From positions 62,001 through 126,000 of the forward strand of contig NZ_CP157743.1 in assembly GCF_030717995.2 (NCBI RefSeq): DNA of 64,000 nt. Direction: 5' to 3'. Source of the stretch: Methylomarinum sp. Ch1-1 (GTDB lineage: Bacteria > Pseudomonadota > Gammaproteobacteria > Methylococcales > Methylomonadaceae). This document shows, piece after piece, positions 43,212 to 53,505 of this stretch (position 1 is its first letter; every line of letters starts with the position of its first letter). The notes beneath the pieces were generated by a model, which saw nothing but the letters and a program-made list of their open reading frames with translations, did not search any database and was not told the origin of the DNA. A program made the position numbers and the translations under genes.

Positions 43212-43832
43212 GTGGCAACGATTTTAATCTATTCTAACAATAATAAACTGATTGAAAAATGCATAAACGCGCTTACGCCGGAACACAGCATCGACCGTAT
43301 TCATTCATTAAATGTCAATTGTAGCGCCGATGTCATCATCGTCGATACGGAACGGGTCGATCATCAACACGAACTATTAAAGCTGATTGCCAATCATCCC
43401 TCTCACATTCTGTTGGCCGGCTCCCAATGGGCCGAAGAAAAACAGGTCAATGCAATACTGCACGCCGCGTCGGGCTATTGCGATGAAGCTGAAGCAGATA
43501 ATCTGCTACCCAAAGCGATCAACAGCATCTTGCAGGGCGATATCTGGATGCAACGCCACCTGGTTCCGAAACTGATCGAGACCTTGATCAACCGCAAGCA
43601 GTCCATTCCCAGCAAGCGTTTACAAAACGTCACCAGTGACTTACTAAACTCGTTATCACACAGAGAATGGGACGTCGCCAACCGGATCCGCGCCGGTGAA
43701 AACAATAAGCAGATCGCCGGAGCGCTGAATATCTCCGAACGCACCGTAAAAGCCCATCTGACTTCTATTTTCAAAAAATTGCACGTAACCGACCGCCTGC
43801 ACTTGGCCATCCTACTGAAAGAATCCTCCTAA
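43212..43832 (+). CDS. NarL/LuxR-family response regulator
   Basis: The 206-residue protein has an N-terminal receiver-like domain (about 1-120; VIIVDTERVDHQHELLKLIA, ASGYCDEAEADNLLPKAINS) and a C-terminal LuxR helix-turn-helix (about 145-205: SHREWDVANRIRAGENNKQIAGAL then ISERTVKAHLTSIFKKL). It starts at GTG with a weak ribosome-binding site. No histidine kinase is adjacent. The receiver is diverged, and phosphorylation is uncertain. Targets are not shown. Confidence 0.83.
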   Translation: MATILIYSNNNKLIEKCINALTPEHSIDRIHSLNVNCSADVIIVDTERVDHQHELLKLIANHPSHILLAGSQWAEEKQVNAILHAASGYCDEAEADNLLPKAINSILQGDIWMQRHLVPKLIETLINRKQSIPSKRLQNVTSDLLNSLSHREWDVANRIRAGENNKQIAGALNISERTVKAHLTSIFKKLHVTDRLHLAILLKESS

Positions 43833-43959
43833 TAGATCGTTATTGCTCTAACGAATTCGCTTTTCACGCATTTGATCAAAAGCTGCGATAACAACCTCGG
43901 CAAATGTCCTGATGCATGGTATAAAATGCCTCTTTTTCAGTAAACCCGATATCAACACC

Positions 43960-46245
43960 ATGGACGTAATTCAACGCATCGCCGAAGAACTTTCCGTATC
44001 CTTAAAACAGGTTAACGCCGCCGTCACTCTGCTCGATGAAGGCGCCACCGTTCCCTTTATCGCCCGTTACCGTAAGGAAGTTACCGGCGGACTGGATGAC
44101 TCGCAATTGCGCTTACTGGAAGAGCGACTGAGTTACTTGCGCGAACTGAACGCACGCCGCGAAACCATTCTGAACAGCATTCGTTCACAAGGTAAACTGA
44201 CCGAAGAACTAGAGCAAGCTATCCTGGAAGCGGACAGCAAAACCCTGCTCGAAGATCTCTACCTGCCCTACAAACCCAAGCGTCGCACCAAGGCCCAGAT
44301 TGCCCGCGAAGCCGGCCTGGAACCGTTGGCAGATGCATTAGTGGAAGACCGCTCACTGATTCCGGAACAGACTGCCGCAGCCTACATCGACCCAGACAAA
44401 GGTATAGCCGATGCCGCCGCCGCACTGGACGGCGCCCGCCAGATCATCATGGAGCGAATTTCCGAGGACGCCGAACTGCTGCAGGAACTGCGCGAACGCA
44501 TCTGGACTAGCGGCATATTGCACGCCACCGTGGTCAAAGATAAGGAAAACGAAGCGGCCAAATTCCAGGATTATTTCGATTACCAGGAAGCGATCAATAA
44601 AATTCCGTCACACCGCGCGCTGGCGCTGTTCCGCGGACGCAACGAGGACTTATTGTCGTTGACGCTGAAACCTGCCATCGACGATCAGGAAGAACATCGA
44701 CGCTGCGCCCAACTGGTCGCGCATCATATCGATGTCATCGACACCAGCCGGCCAGCGGATGCTTGGCTGGCCGATTGCGCCCGTTTCGCCTGGAAGATCA
44801 AACTGTTCACCCGCATCGACATGGACCTGAAACTGCGTCTGCGCGAAGCGGCCGAACAAGAAGCGATCCGGGTCTTCGCCAGCAATCTGAGAGACTTATT
44901 ACTGGCCGCGCCGGCCGGTCCGAAAGCGACGATGGGACTAGATCCCGGCATCCGCACCGGCGTCAAGGTCGCGATCGTCGATCCGACCGGTAAATTGCTG
45001 GCGACCGACACTATTTATCCCCATGCCCCGAAAAATCAATGGGATCAATCGATAAACACACTGGCCAAACTAATCGCCCGACATCAAGTCGATTTGGTCA
45101 GCATCGGCAACGGCACCGGTTCGCGGGAAACCGATCAATTGATCGCCGACCTGATGAAGCAACACAAGGAATTAAAATTCAGCAAGATCATGGTCTCGGA
45201 AGCCGGCGCCTCGGTTTATTCCGCCTCGGAGTTGGCTGCCAAGGAATTTCCCACTCTCGATGTTTCATTGCGCGGCGCTGTCTCGATCGCACGCCGCCTA
45301 CAGGACCCGCTGGCCGAATTGGTTAAAATCGAGCCCAAGTCGATCGGCGTCGGCCAATATCAGCACGACGTCAATCAAGTGCAACTGGCTCGCGGTCTGG
45401 ACAGCGTCGTCGAAGACTGCGTCAACGCGGTCGGCGTCGACGTCAACACCGCTTCGGTGGCGTTGCTGAAACAGGTGTCGGGCCTGTCGGCCAGCGTCAG
45501 TGAAAACATCGTCGCCTACCGCAACGAAAACGGACCATTTCATAACCGTGAACAACTGAAGAAAGTGCCGCGTCTCGGTGAAAAAGCCTACGAGCAGGCG
45601 GCCGGATTCCTGCGCATCATGAATGGCGATAACCCGCTCGATGCTTCGGCGGTACATCCGGAAGCCTACCCCATCGTCAACGCAATCATCGATAGCACCG
45701 GAAAATCAATCCGTGACCTGATCGGACAAAGCGGTTTCTTGCGTGGACTCGATGCCGCGAACTACACTAATGAAACCTTTGGTTTGCCGACGGTGACCGA
45801 TATTCTGCAGGAATTGGAAAAACCGGGCCGCGACCCGCGCCCTGAGTTTAAAAGCGTGCAATTCAAGGAAGGCGTGGAAAAAATCACCGATTTAAAGGAA
45901 GGCATGACCCTAGACGGCGTGGTGACCAACGTCGCCAACTTCGGCGCTTTCGTCGACATCGGCGTCCACCAGGACGGCCTGGTGCATATTTCCCATCTGG
46001 CCGATACCTTTGTCAAAGACCCTCGCGAAATCGTCAAAACCGGCGATATGGTCAAAGTCAAGGTGCTGGAAATCGACGTCGCCAGACAGCGCATTTCCTT
46101 GTCGATGAAAAAAAATGCCGATACGGCCGCAACATCGGTCAAAAGTGACAAACGGAAACCCGGCGGCCCCGTCCCAAAAGCGAAACGCCAACCCACCGCC
46201 CAAGGGGCTATGGCCAACGCCTTTGCTCAAGCACTAAAAAAGTAA
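43960..46245 (+). CDS. tex: Tex/YhgF-family S1 RNA-binding transcription accessory protein
   Basis: Tex is a nucleic-acid-binding protein related to eukaryotic Spt6. The 761-residue product (ATG at 43960, [20 protein letters not shown]) has the N-terminal helical region ([17 protein letters not shown]), the YqgF-like RNase H fold ([18 protein letters not shown]), helix-hairpin-helix repeats ([20 protein letters not shown] and [20 protein letters not shown]) and a C-terminal S1 domain ([20 protein letters not shown]). The frame is open 16 codons upstream but family members begin here. Length matches E. coli YhgF (773). Confidence 0.96.
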   Translation: MDVIQRIAEELSVSLKQVNAAVTLLDEGATVPFIARYRKEVTGGLDDSQLRLLEERLSYLRELNARRETILNSIRSQGKLTEELEQAILEADSKTLLEDLYLPYKPKRRTKAQIAREAGLEPLADALVEDRSLIPEQTAAAYIDPDKGIADAAAALDGARQIIMERISEDAELLQELRERIWTSGILHATVVKDKENEAAKFQDYFDYQEAINKIPSHRALALFRGRNEDLLSLTLKPAIDDQEEHRRCAQLVAHHIDVIDTSRPADAWLADCARFAWKIKLFTRIDMDLKLRLREAAEQEAIRVFASNLRDLLLAAPAGPKATMGLDPGIRTGVKVAIVDPTGKLLATDTIYPHAPKNQWDQSINTLAKLIARHQVDLVSIGNGTGSRETDQLIADLMKQHKELKFSKIMVSEAGASVYSASELAAKEFPTLDVSLRGAVSIARRLQDPLAELVKIEPKSIGVGQYQHDVNQVQLARGLDSVVEDCVNAVGVDVNTASVALLKQVSGLSASVSENIVAYRNENGPFHNREQLKKVPRLGEKAYEQAAGFLRIMNGDNPLDASAVHPEAYPIVNAIIDSTGKSIRDLIGQSGFLRGLDAANYTNETFGLPTVTDILQELEKPGRDPRPEFKSVQFKEGVEKITDLKEGMTLDGVVTNVANFGAFVDIGVHQDGLVHISHLADTFVKDPREIVKTGDMVKVKVLEIDVARQRISLSMKKNADTAATSVKSDKRKPGGPVPKAKRQPTAQGAMANAFAQALKK

Positions 46246-46334
46246 AATCTGAATGCTCTGCTATACTGAGCTGTGAAAAAGTTGGGTTGCGTCGGTGTCA
46301 ACCCAACCAGCATAATACAGCAACAGGATACCCC

Positions 46335-46760
46335 ATGAAACTAAACACTCATCCTCATCTCTCTATTATTTTTGCCGCGCTGATGGCGCTGTCATCGACG
46401 GTCGTCGCAGACGACCAAGACAGCTATGCTGATAAAGTCGGACGCAAAGCGCTGAACGGTTTCGCCAATCTGACCACTTCTACGCTGGAAATTCCCAAAA
46501 ACATCATCAACACCACGAATCAAAGTAATGTTGCTTATGGATTTGTAGGCGGAACGGCCAAAGGCATATTGAACACCGTCGGCCGCATGATGGTGGGTTT
46601 GACCGACCTGATCACGGCCCCGCTACCGACCAAACAATTTATTCATCCGGCCTATGTGTGGGATGATTTTGATGCCGACACCACCTATGGCGAGGTCTTC
46701 CGTTTAGAGGGAGACGACAGCGCTCCACCCTCAGAAGCTCCTAACTATCAAATGCAATAA
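46335..46760 (+). CDS. Exosortase-system-associated protein, TIGR04073-like
   Basis: This 141-residue secreted protein has a signal peptide (LSIIFAALMALSSTVVA) and then KVGRKALNGFANLTTSTLEI, IINTTNQSNVAYGFVGGTAK and GRMMVGLTDLITAPLPTKQF. That pattern is known as the TIGR04073 family, which tends to occur in genomes with exosortase but whose function is unknown. No exosortase or PEP-CTERM protein is in the window. The ATG at 46335 has an AGGA site; the upstream open frame is not used. Confidence 0.75.
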   Translation: MKLNTHPHLSIIFAALMALSSTVVADDQDSYADKVGRKALNGFANLTTSTLEIPKNIINTTNQSNVAYGFVGGTAKGILNTVGRMMVGLTDLITAPLPTKQFIHPAYVWDDFDADTTYGEVFRLEGDDSAPPSEAPNYQMQ

Positions 46761-46775
46761 TCGGCCCGCTCAGTT

Positions 46776-46794
46776 GGGTATGCACTGCGTACCC
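46776..46794. terminator. Hairpin between convergent TIGR04073 gene and sbcC
   Basis: GGGTA-T-GC and GC-G-TACCC pair around a 3-base loop with one mismatch, followed on the plus strand by TGTTT. It lies in a 60-bp convergent gap and may serve as a weak terminator for one or both genes. Confidence 0.4.
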
Positions 46795-46820
46795 TGTTTC
46801 TCATTGCGGTCGGCGACAAG

Positions 46821-49800
46821 CTAGGCCGCAAGCTTCAAGCCGCTATAACCATTCGGCTTCTTGACCATCTCGACTTGGGTTTTGACCCGTTTTTTCACGC
46901 CCTCGACATGGGAAATAATGCCGATGATCTTGCCATGGGTCTTCAATCCTTCCAGCGTCGTCATCACCAGATATAGCGACTCCGCATCCAGATTACCGAA
47001 GCCCTCATCGAGGAACAACGAATCCAGCGCATGGCCGTTACTGGCGCATTCCGCCAAGCCCAGCGCCAAAGCCAGGCTGACGACGAAGCTTTCACCGCCG
47101 GAAAGCGTCTTCGGCAAACGACGACTGTTATTCTGCTTGGTATCTTCAATCCTCAACGCCAAACCGTGCTCACTCGGTTCGTTGCGCACATAATAGCGTC
47201 CGCTGATCTTCTCCAACACTTGATTGGCCTGTGCGAGCAGACGATCGATCATCTCCTGTTGAACCTTACGCCGAAAAGGCACGGCATTTTCATCGCTAAT
47301 CAGGCGCATATCGGCCTCGCATTCGTCCATCAACGCCTGCTGACTAGCCAATTGTTGCTTTAGGCTGACAAGCTTCTCCTGCATACTTTGCTGCTTGTCC
47401 AACTTATCTTGCAAGGATTTGACTTCCTGCTCGGCAATTTGCCGCTTCTCCTGCAATTGTCTCTGCTCCGCGAGCAGGTCTTGCTCGCTCATATCGGTTA
47501 ACGCGAGACTGCGCAGCTCTTGCAACTGCTGTTCAAGCTGGCTAATTTCCTTGGCTAAGCTGTCGAGCTGGGCGTTTTGCGCCTGCAACTGCTGTTCGAT
47601 ATCCTCTTGTCTGGCGATCAAAGCCAAGCTTTCCTTCAGCGCCTCGATACTGGCGTATGGGCTGCCGGCCAATCTTTCTTGCAGCGCCTTTCTGACGGCA
47701 CTCAACTCCTCTTGCTGTTCAGCCAGTAGTTTTTCCTTTTCCACGATCATTTTCTGCTTTTCGATCAAAGCCAGATGCAGTCCCGCCCCTTCTTCGGCCT
47801 GCAACAGCTTGGACTGTTCCTGCAATTTCTGGTTGAGCTCGTCAACATCCTCTTGGCAAAACCCTACCTTTTCCTTCAGAGACGCTATCTCTTCGCGCAG
47901 TACTTTCCGCCGCATCTGACGGGTCTGATACTCTTGTCTGCGCATGTTCAGGCGGTCGAATAGCGTGTCTTCTTGACCTTTGGCCGGCATCGACTCGCCC
48001 AACGCCTGCAGCTGTTTTTCCACCACTGCGCTCAAGGCCTTTTCATCATCCTTGCACTTTTCATAGGCTTTTTCCATTTCCACCAATTCTCGTGGACGGT
48101 TATCCCATTCCGCATCCAGCTCTTCATTGGTTTTTTTCAGTTGCTCCAATAACGCCTCGTTTTTCTCCAGTTCCTTTTCGCCCTTCTCGATACGGACATG
48201 CAATTTGAAGCAACGCTTAATCAAGCCATTGATTTCTTTCAGCTGCTGCTGTTCCGACTTGAAAAATTTCTTCATCAAGGACAGGTTGTCGATATCCAAG
48301 CGATCGCTGGCAACATTCAAGCGATTAGTCAGCGTTCGCCATTGCGAGCGCACTCGTTGCAAGCGTTTCTCCTTGTCGCTCTGCTCCTCCTCCTGTTTTT
48401 GCACCTCCTTGATTTCCAAGTCCAGACCCCGCAAACGGGAACGCAACTCCTGAATCTTGCCTCGTTGGTCGGCCAGCGCTTTTTGGGAGTCGCCAACCAC
48501 AGGCGGCCTTGTCACATAGGGATGTTTTAACGAACCGCACAACGGGCAGGGTTTCCCTTCTTCCAGCTTCCCCCGATCGATTTCCATTTTTCTCAACAAG
48601 GCCTCGTTCGCGACCGCTTTTTCCAGGGTTTTGCGAATGTTTTCCTCCTTCGCCAACTCCAATTGCAAGGTGTTTTGACGATCGACCAACTCATGTTCTT
48701 CCAGCGCCATCTCATATCGACCGCGTCTGAAAAAACCTAACAGCCCCTTTCTACCGATCTTGGCGTTGACCTTAGCCAACTCATATAATTCCTGAAAATC
48801 GTTGACTCGCTCCTGTTGCTCGACCTTCAACTCTTCCAGTTCTTCAAAACTCTTGCCATGGGTCCGGTCTTTAATGGCTTGCCGATCGGTCTTCAGTTTT
48901 TTCTGCAATAACTTGATGTCTTTGCTGACATTCTTGATCGCCGCCTTATTCTTTTTTAGCGCCGAGGTGGTGTTTTTAGTCCATTTTGCGTGCGCCTTCT
49001 GTTTATCTTTCAGCTCGGCCAATTCCACCCGCAGACTTCTCAGTTTGCCGGTTTCCGGAAAACTCTCCAGCAGCATCTTGTCGGCATCATGCTCTTGCAG
49101 CCACTGTTCGACAAAGGCCAGGTTCGAGCTTTTCTCTTCCAACTGTTGTCGAGTAGAGCGCAACAACGCGTTTTCCTGAGGCAGTTCCTGTTTTATTTCG
49201 CTAATTTTCAGCTTCAGGTCATCGACGATCTGTTTTTGTTCGCTTACCGACTTGACGCTGTCCAGCGCTTGTTGGTCCAACTGCCGGCCTTCCAACTGCT
49301 GTTGCAACATCGAGACTTCCTTGCGATAAGCCTCCAGCGTTTGCTCCCCTTGCCTGACTTGCTCGGCCTTATTATCCAAGACCGCAACATCGTCCTTGAA
49401 TACCGCGGCCGGCTGCGCTTGCGCTATTCGCGCCAGCAGTTGCTGATTTTCATCTCGGGCGCCGACCACCGTCTGCTGTTTGTCGTCCAGAGAATTTAGC
49501 TGTTGCTCCAGCGTCGCGACATCTTTAACCCAACTCAGCAGTTTATCCAGTTCCGCCTGCTCGCCTTGAAACTGGCCGACTTGTTCTCTGAAGTCTTCCA
49601 AGTCATGTTGCGCGGCTTCGACGGCCGCCTCCTCCATGACCGGGGTTGCCGCCAAATCCTGTTCGATTTCCGCCAAGCGGGTCTTGGCCTGTTGATGTTT
49701 CTGCTCGATCCGTTCCCGGTACTGCTGATAAATATCGCCACCGATAATTTTTTCCAAGATATCCATGCGCTCACTGTCCAACGCATTCAGAAAAGCGGCG

Positions 49801-50267
49801 AAATCACCCTGCGCCAACACCATCGATTTACTGAATTTATGAAAGTCCATGCCGGTCATCTCGGCGATGCTGTTACGCACCTGCAACGGGTCTTGCGCCA
49901 AAATTTCCTCTTCGTCGTTCAGCCGACTCAGCGACATTTCCGCCGGCAGCAGTTCGCCTTGGGGGGTATCATCGGCGCGTTTAACCCGCCAACTGGAACG
50001 ATATTTCTGCTCGCCTATGGCAAATTCAATTTGAGCGAAACACTCCGTGGTTTGCTTGGTCATCACGTGTTCCGCCGGCTTGTCGAAACGATAAGTTTCC
50101 CCATACAAGCCCAGCGTAATGGCGTCAAGAATACTGGTTTTACCGGAACCATTAGGCCCCGTTATCGCGAAAACACCGGCATCGGAAATCGGCGCCCGGT
50201 CAAAATCTATCCGGTTTTCCCCTTCCAATGAATTGATATTCTTGAAATAAATATTAAGTATTTTCAT
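46821..50267 (-). CDS. sbcC: SbcC-like SMC-type nuclease ATPase subunit
   Basis: SbcC with SbcD cuts hairpins and processes DNA ends. The 1,148-residue product has the P-loop GPNGSGKTS at 37-45, two long coiled coils flanking the zinc hook CPLC near residue 573, the ABC signature LSGGESFVVSLALALGLAE, and the Walker B LDSLFLDEGFGNLD near the C terminus. No sbcD is adjacent: upstream lies the divergent aas gene. A remote sbcD is expected. The ATG at 50267 starts MKILNIYFKNINSLEGENRI as in relatives. Confidence 0.95.
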   Translation of the reverse strand: MKILNIYFKNINSLEGENRIDFDRAPISDAGVFAITGPNGSGKTSILDAITLGLYGETYRFDKPAEHVMTKQTTECFAQIEFAIGEQKYRSSWRVKRADDTPQGELLPAEMSLSRLNDEEEILAQDPLQVRNSIAEMTGMDFHKFSKSMVLAQGDFAAFLNALDSERMDILEKIIGGDIYQQYRERIEQKHQQAKTRLAEIEQDLAATPVMEEAAVEAAQHDLEDFREQVGQFQGEQAELDKLLSWVKDVATLEQQLNSLDDKQQTVVGARDENQQLLARIAQAQPAAVFKDDVAVLDNKAEQVRQGEQTLEAYRKEVSMLQQQLEGRQLDQQALDSVKSVSEQKQIVDDLKLKISEIKQELPQENALLRSTRQQLEEKSSNLAFVEQWLQEHDADKMLLESFPETGKLRSLRVELAELKDKQKAHAKWTKNTTSALKKNKAAIKNVSKDIKLLQKKLKTDRQAIKDRTHGKSFEELEELKVEQQERVNDFQELYELAKVNAKIGRKGLLGFFRRGRYEMALEEHELVDRQNTLQLELAKEENIRKTLEKAVANEALLRKMEIDRGKLEEGKPCPLCGSLKHPYVTRPPVVGDSQKALADQRGKIQELRSRLRGLDLEIKEVQKQEEEQSDKEKRLQRVRSQWRTLTNRLNVASDRLDIDNLSLMKKFFKSEQQQLKEINGLIKRCFKLHVRIEKGEKELEKNEALLEQLKKTNEELDAEWDNRPRELVEMEKAYEKCKDDEKALSAVVEKQLQALGESMPAKGQEDTLFDRLNMRRQEYQTRQMRRKVLREEIASLKEKVGFCQEDVDELNQKLQEQSKLLQAEEGAGLHLALIEKQKMIVEKEKLLAEQQEELSAVRKALQERLAGSPYASIEALKESLALIARQEDIEQQLQAQNAQLDSLAKEISQLEQQLQELRSLALTDMSEQDLLAEQRQLQEKRQIAEQEVKSLQDKLDKQQSMQEKLVSLKQQLASQQALMDECEADMRLISDENAVPFRRKVQQEMIDRLLAQANQVLEKISGRYYVRNEPSEHGLALRIEDTKQNNSRRLPKTLSGGESFVVSLALALGLAECASNGHALDSLFLDEGFGNLDAESLYLVMTTLEGLKTHGKIIGIISHVEGVKKRVKTQVEMVKKPNGYSGLKLAA

Positions 50268-50437
50268 CTGTTAACGGCCCCGATTGAGGACGGATTAAAT
50301 CCCCGAGAATGCATACATGGTCTCAGCAAGCGTAGCGCTGTGTTTGCCAAACGCCAAGAAAATAGATTCATTATAACGCCGCCCCATTTTTTTCACACTT
50401 TGGAAAACAACAATGCTTAACAAATAGCAACAAATAA

Positions 50438-50466
50438 TTGAACAATGTTTAATTATTGTTTATAGT
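50438..50466 (+). promoter_or_regulatory. Sigma70 promoter for aas
   Basis: TTGAAC, 17 bases, TATAGT is a good match with optimal spacing, placing the transcript start about 50 bases before the ATG of aas. It lies in the 254-bp gap shared with the divergent sbcC. Confidence 0.6.
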
Positions 50467-50521
50467 GCATCCATCGCTTTCCGCTCTATCTGCTATGATG
50501 ACATCCGGAGGATGACACACC

Positions 50522-52675
50522 ATGTTTAATTTATTAAAAAAATCTTTACACTGGCTATTGACCTTGATTTATAAAGTCGAGGTCAAAGGCCTGGATAATT
50601 ACGCCAAAGCTGGCAAGCGGGTATTGATTATTTCCAACCATACGTCTTTTCTGGACCCCCTATTACTGGGCGTTTTCCTGCCGGACAAGATCACCTTCGC
50701 GATCAACACGCATATTTCCCAAATCTGGTGGCTCAGGCCTTTTCTAGCGTTGTCGCACGTCTTCCCTATGGACCCGACCCACCCGCTGTCGTTGAAAGCC
50801 TTGATCCATCATATGCAGCAGGACACCAAAACCGTCATCTTCCCCGAGGGGCGCATCACCGTGACCGGCTCGTTGATGAAAATCTACGACGGCACCGGCA
50901 TGGTGGCCGATAAATCCGGCGCGACGATCCTGCCGGTGCGCATAGACGGCGCCCAATACACCCATTTTTCCAAACTGCGCAACATCGTCCGTCTGCGGCT
51001 GTTTCCTAAAATCACGATACAAATACTGCCGCCGACGCAGATACATTCCGATGAATCGCTGACCGGCAAGTCGCGCCGCAAACATAGCGGTCATGTGCTG
51101 GCCGACATCATGACCGACATGATGTTCGCGACCAGCCATTACCATCAAACCATTTTTTCGGCGCTGCTGGAGGCGCGCACGATACATGGCGGCAAACATA
51201 ACGTCGCCGAGGATCTGGAACGCAAGCCGCTTTGTTATGACTCCCTGATTGCCCGCAGCATCGCGATTGGCAACCTGTTGAAAAACTCCACCGAGCAAGA
51301 CGAACATGTCGGCGTTTTTCTACCCAATTCCACCAAAACGCTGAATGTTGTGCTAGGTCTGCAATTGCATGGACGGATACCGGCGATGCTGAACTATTCC
51401 ACCGGCGTCGCCGGCATGGCTTCCGCTTGCAGAACCGCCGAGATTAAAACGGTGCTAACATCGCGCCTCTTCATCGACAAAGCGAAGTTAACCGAGACTG
51501 CCGACGCCCTCGCCGCCCAGGTCAACTTGCTGTATTTGGAAGACTTGGCCGAATCCCTGTCGGTCATCGACAAACTGAAGGCGGCACTGCAAGGCAAAAC
51601 TGCGAACTACTGGTACAAACATCAACAGTTCAGTCCTGAAAGCGCAGCCGTCGTGCTGTTCACCTCCGGTTCGGAAGGCGAACCGAAAGGCGTGGTGCTC
51701 TCGCACGCAAACATCCTCGGCAATCACAAACAATTGAAAGCCCGCATCAATTTCAACGCCCAGGACGTCGTGCTGAATTTTCTGCCGATGTTCCACTCCT
51801 TCGGCTTCACGGTGGGTACGATGCTGCCGGTATTGAACGGCATGACCACCTTCTTCTATCCATCGCCGCTGCATTACAGCGTGATACCGGAAATCGCCTA
51901 CGAGACCGGAGCGACAATCATGTTCGGCACTAACACCTTCTTCTCCGCCTACGCGAAAAAAGCCCATGCCTACGATTTCTATAACATGCGCTATGTCGTC
52001 GCCGGCGCAGAAAAGCTGCAGGAAAACACCCGTCAGGTCTGGATGGATAAATTCGGCATCCGCATCCTGGAGGGTTACGGCGCCACCGAAACCGCCCCCG
52101 TCACCTCGGTCAATACGCCGATGGATTACAAGGCCGGCACGGTCGGTCGCATCATGCCGGACATGCACTATAAACTGGAACCGGTTCCCGGCATCGACAA
52201 CGGCGGCAAACTGCATGTCGCCGGACCTAACATCATGAAAGGTTATCTGTTGCCGGCGAATCCCGGCAAGCTGGTTCCGCCTGAATCCATTTACGGCAAA
52301 GGCTGGTATGACACTGGCGACATCGTCGAGGTCGATGAAGACGGCTACATCATGATCAAGGGGCGCAGTAAACGCTTCGCCAAAATCAGCGGCGAAATGG
52401 TGTCGTTGACCGCGGTCGAACAGCTGGCTATTCAAGCCTGGCCGGAAGCCCACCATGCCGTCGTCTCGCTGCCCGATCCGAGAAAAGGCGAACAATTGGT
52501 TTTGCTGACCACGCAGAAAGAGGCCACCGTTAAACAACTGGCGAGCGCCGCCGAAGGCGTCGCCACGATCAACCTGCCGCGAAAAATCTTCGTCGTCGAT
52601 GCACTGCCGGCGCTGGCGACCGGCAAAACCGACTATCGGGCGGCGACAGAACTGGCGGCGGAAAAGCTCCAATAA
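50522..52675 (+). CDS. aas: Bifunctional lysophospholipid acyltransferase/acyl-ACP synthetase
   Basis: Aas re-acylates lysophosphatidylethanolamine and activates fatty acids onto ACP at the inner membrane. The 717-residue protein has an N-terminal PlsC domain with HX4D (NHTSFLDP, His40 and Asp45) and FPEGRITVTGSLMKIYDGTG, and an AMP-binding domain with VVLFTSGSEGEPKGVVLSHA near 380, EGYGATETAPV and YDTGDIVEVDEDGYIMIKGR. The ATG at 50522 has a GGAGG site. The lysophospholipid flippase lplT lies two genes downstream, as in E. coli, but with a NYN gene between them. Confidence 0.93.
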   Translation: MFNLLKKSLHWLLTLIYKVEVKGLDNYAKAGKRVLIISNHTSFLDPLLLGVFLPDKITFAINTHISQIWWLRPFLALSHVFPMDPTHPLSLKALIHHMQQDTKTVIFPEGRITVTGSLMKIYDGTGMVADKSGATILPVRIDGAQYTHFSKLRNIVRLRLFPKITIQILPPTQIHSDESLTGKSRRKHSGHVLADIMTDMMFATSHYHQTIFSALLEARTIHGGKHNVAEDLERKPLCYDSLIARSIAIGNLLKNSTEQDEHVGVFLPNSTKTLNVVLGLQLHGRIPAMLNYSTGVAGMASACRTAEIKTVLTSRLFIDKAKLTETADALAAQVNLLYLEDLAESLSVIDKLKAALQGKTANYWYKHQQFSPESAAVVLFTSGSEGEPKGVVLSHANILGNHKQLKARINFNAQDVVLNFLPMFHSFGFTVGTMLPVLNGMTTFFYPSPLHYSVIPEIAYETGATIMFGTNTFFSAYAKKAHAYDFYNMRYVVAGAEKLQENTRQVWMDKFGIRILEGYGATETAPVTSVNTPMDYKAGTVGRIMPDMHYKLEPVPGIDNGGKLHVAGPNIMKGYLLPANPGKLVPPESIYGKGWYDTGDIVEVDEDGYIMIKGRSKRFAKISGEMVSLTAVEQLAIQAWPEAHHAVVSLPDPRKGEQLVLLTTQKEATVKQLASAAEGVATINLPRKIFVVDALPALATGKTDYRAATELAAEKLQ

Positions 52676-52689
52676 GGAGGACACAGGAG

Positions 52690-53481
52690 ATGTTGCGAAT
52701 GGAAAAAAAGCTGGCTGTTCTGATCGACGCCGAAAATACGCAATTATCGGCGTTAGAAGCCATCATGACCGAGTTATCAAAATACGGCTATATCATTGTC
52801 AAAAGAGCCTATGGAGACTGGGCAGCCCCAGCCTTAAAAAACTGGAAGAACAGCATGAATGAACTGGCGATTCAGCCTGTACAACAGTTCTCTTACACGC
52901 AGGGAAAAAACTCTTCCGACGCGGCAATGATAATAGATACGATGGATTTGTTGTATTCCAATAAATTCAATGCCTTTGCTCTAGTTTCCAGCGATAGCGA
53001 TTTCACCAAACTGGCAACTCGTCTTAAAGAATCACAAGTCCATGTATACGGCATTGGTCAACGAAAAACACCTATTGCCTTTAGAAATGCCTGTGACGAT
53101 TTCCTTTATATCGATGTTCTAAAAACTTTGAGTAACGGAGAAGAAGACAAGGCAGCCTCGCAAACACGACAAGCCAAAGAAAATGACCAAACTCAGCCAG
53201 CCCCCTATAGCAAGCAGCAACTTTGTATGGATGCCAAATTGATTCACATGTTGAGGAATGCAGCCAAAGAATGTTCGGAAGAGGATAATGGCTGGGCGTC
53301 GTTAAGTTTGTGCGGTAGTTTGATCAAGCGTCAATGCCCTGATTTTGATTCGAGAAATTATGGTTACGCCAAACTCTCTACTTTAATTGAAACGACCAAA
53401 TTGTTCGAAGTGAAAAAAGAAAAAATGAAATCTTCAAACCACACCAAAATATATTATCGGGATAAAAGAAAACATTCATAA
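52690..53481 (+). CDS. NYN-domain ribonuclease-like protein with C-terminal OST-HTH/LOTUS domain
   Basis: Residues 5-150 form a NYN (PIN-like) domain: AVLIDAENTQLSALEAIM, GKNSSDAAMIIDTMDLLY and FALVSSDSDFTKLATRLKES carry the acidic residues expected to bind metal and cut RNA. The C-terminal part (about 175-255) looks like an OST-HTH/LOTUS RNA-binding domain: GWASLSLCGSLIKRQCPDFD, then YAKLSTLIETTKLFEV. GGAGG lies 9 bases before the ATG. The gene has AT-richer codon use than aas and lplT and sits exactly between them, which suggests later insertion. The RNA target is unknown. Confidence 0.87.
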   Translation: MLRMEKKLAVLIDAENTQLSALEAIMTELSKYGYIIVKRAYGDWAAPALKNWKNSMNELAIQPVQQFSYTQGKNSSDAAMIIDTMDLLYSNKFNAFALVSSDSDFTKLATRLKESQVHVYGIGQRKTPIAFRNACDDFLYIDVLKTLSNGEEDKAASQTRQAKENDQTQPAPYSKQQLCMDAKLIHMLRNAAKECSEEDNGWASLSLCGSLIKRQCPDFDSRNYGYAKLSTLIETTKLFEVKKEKMKSSNHTKIYYRDKRKHS

Positions 53482-53505
53482 TTTCCCTTTGTTACTTGGA
53501 TACAA

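Noticed and set aside
51488-52684. 398-codon frame antisense to aas
   Set aside because: It is a mirror of a well-supported gene with strong codon structure; no domain features.
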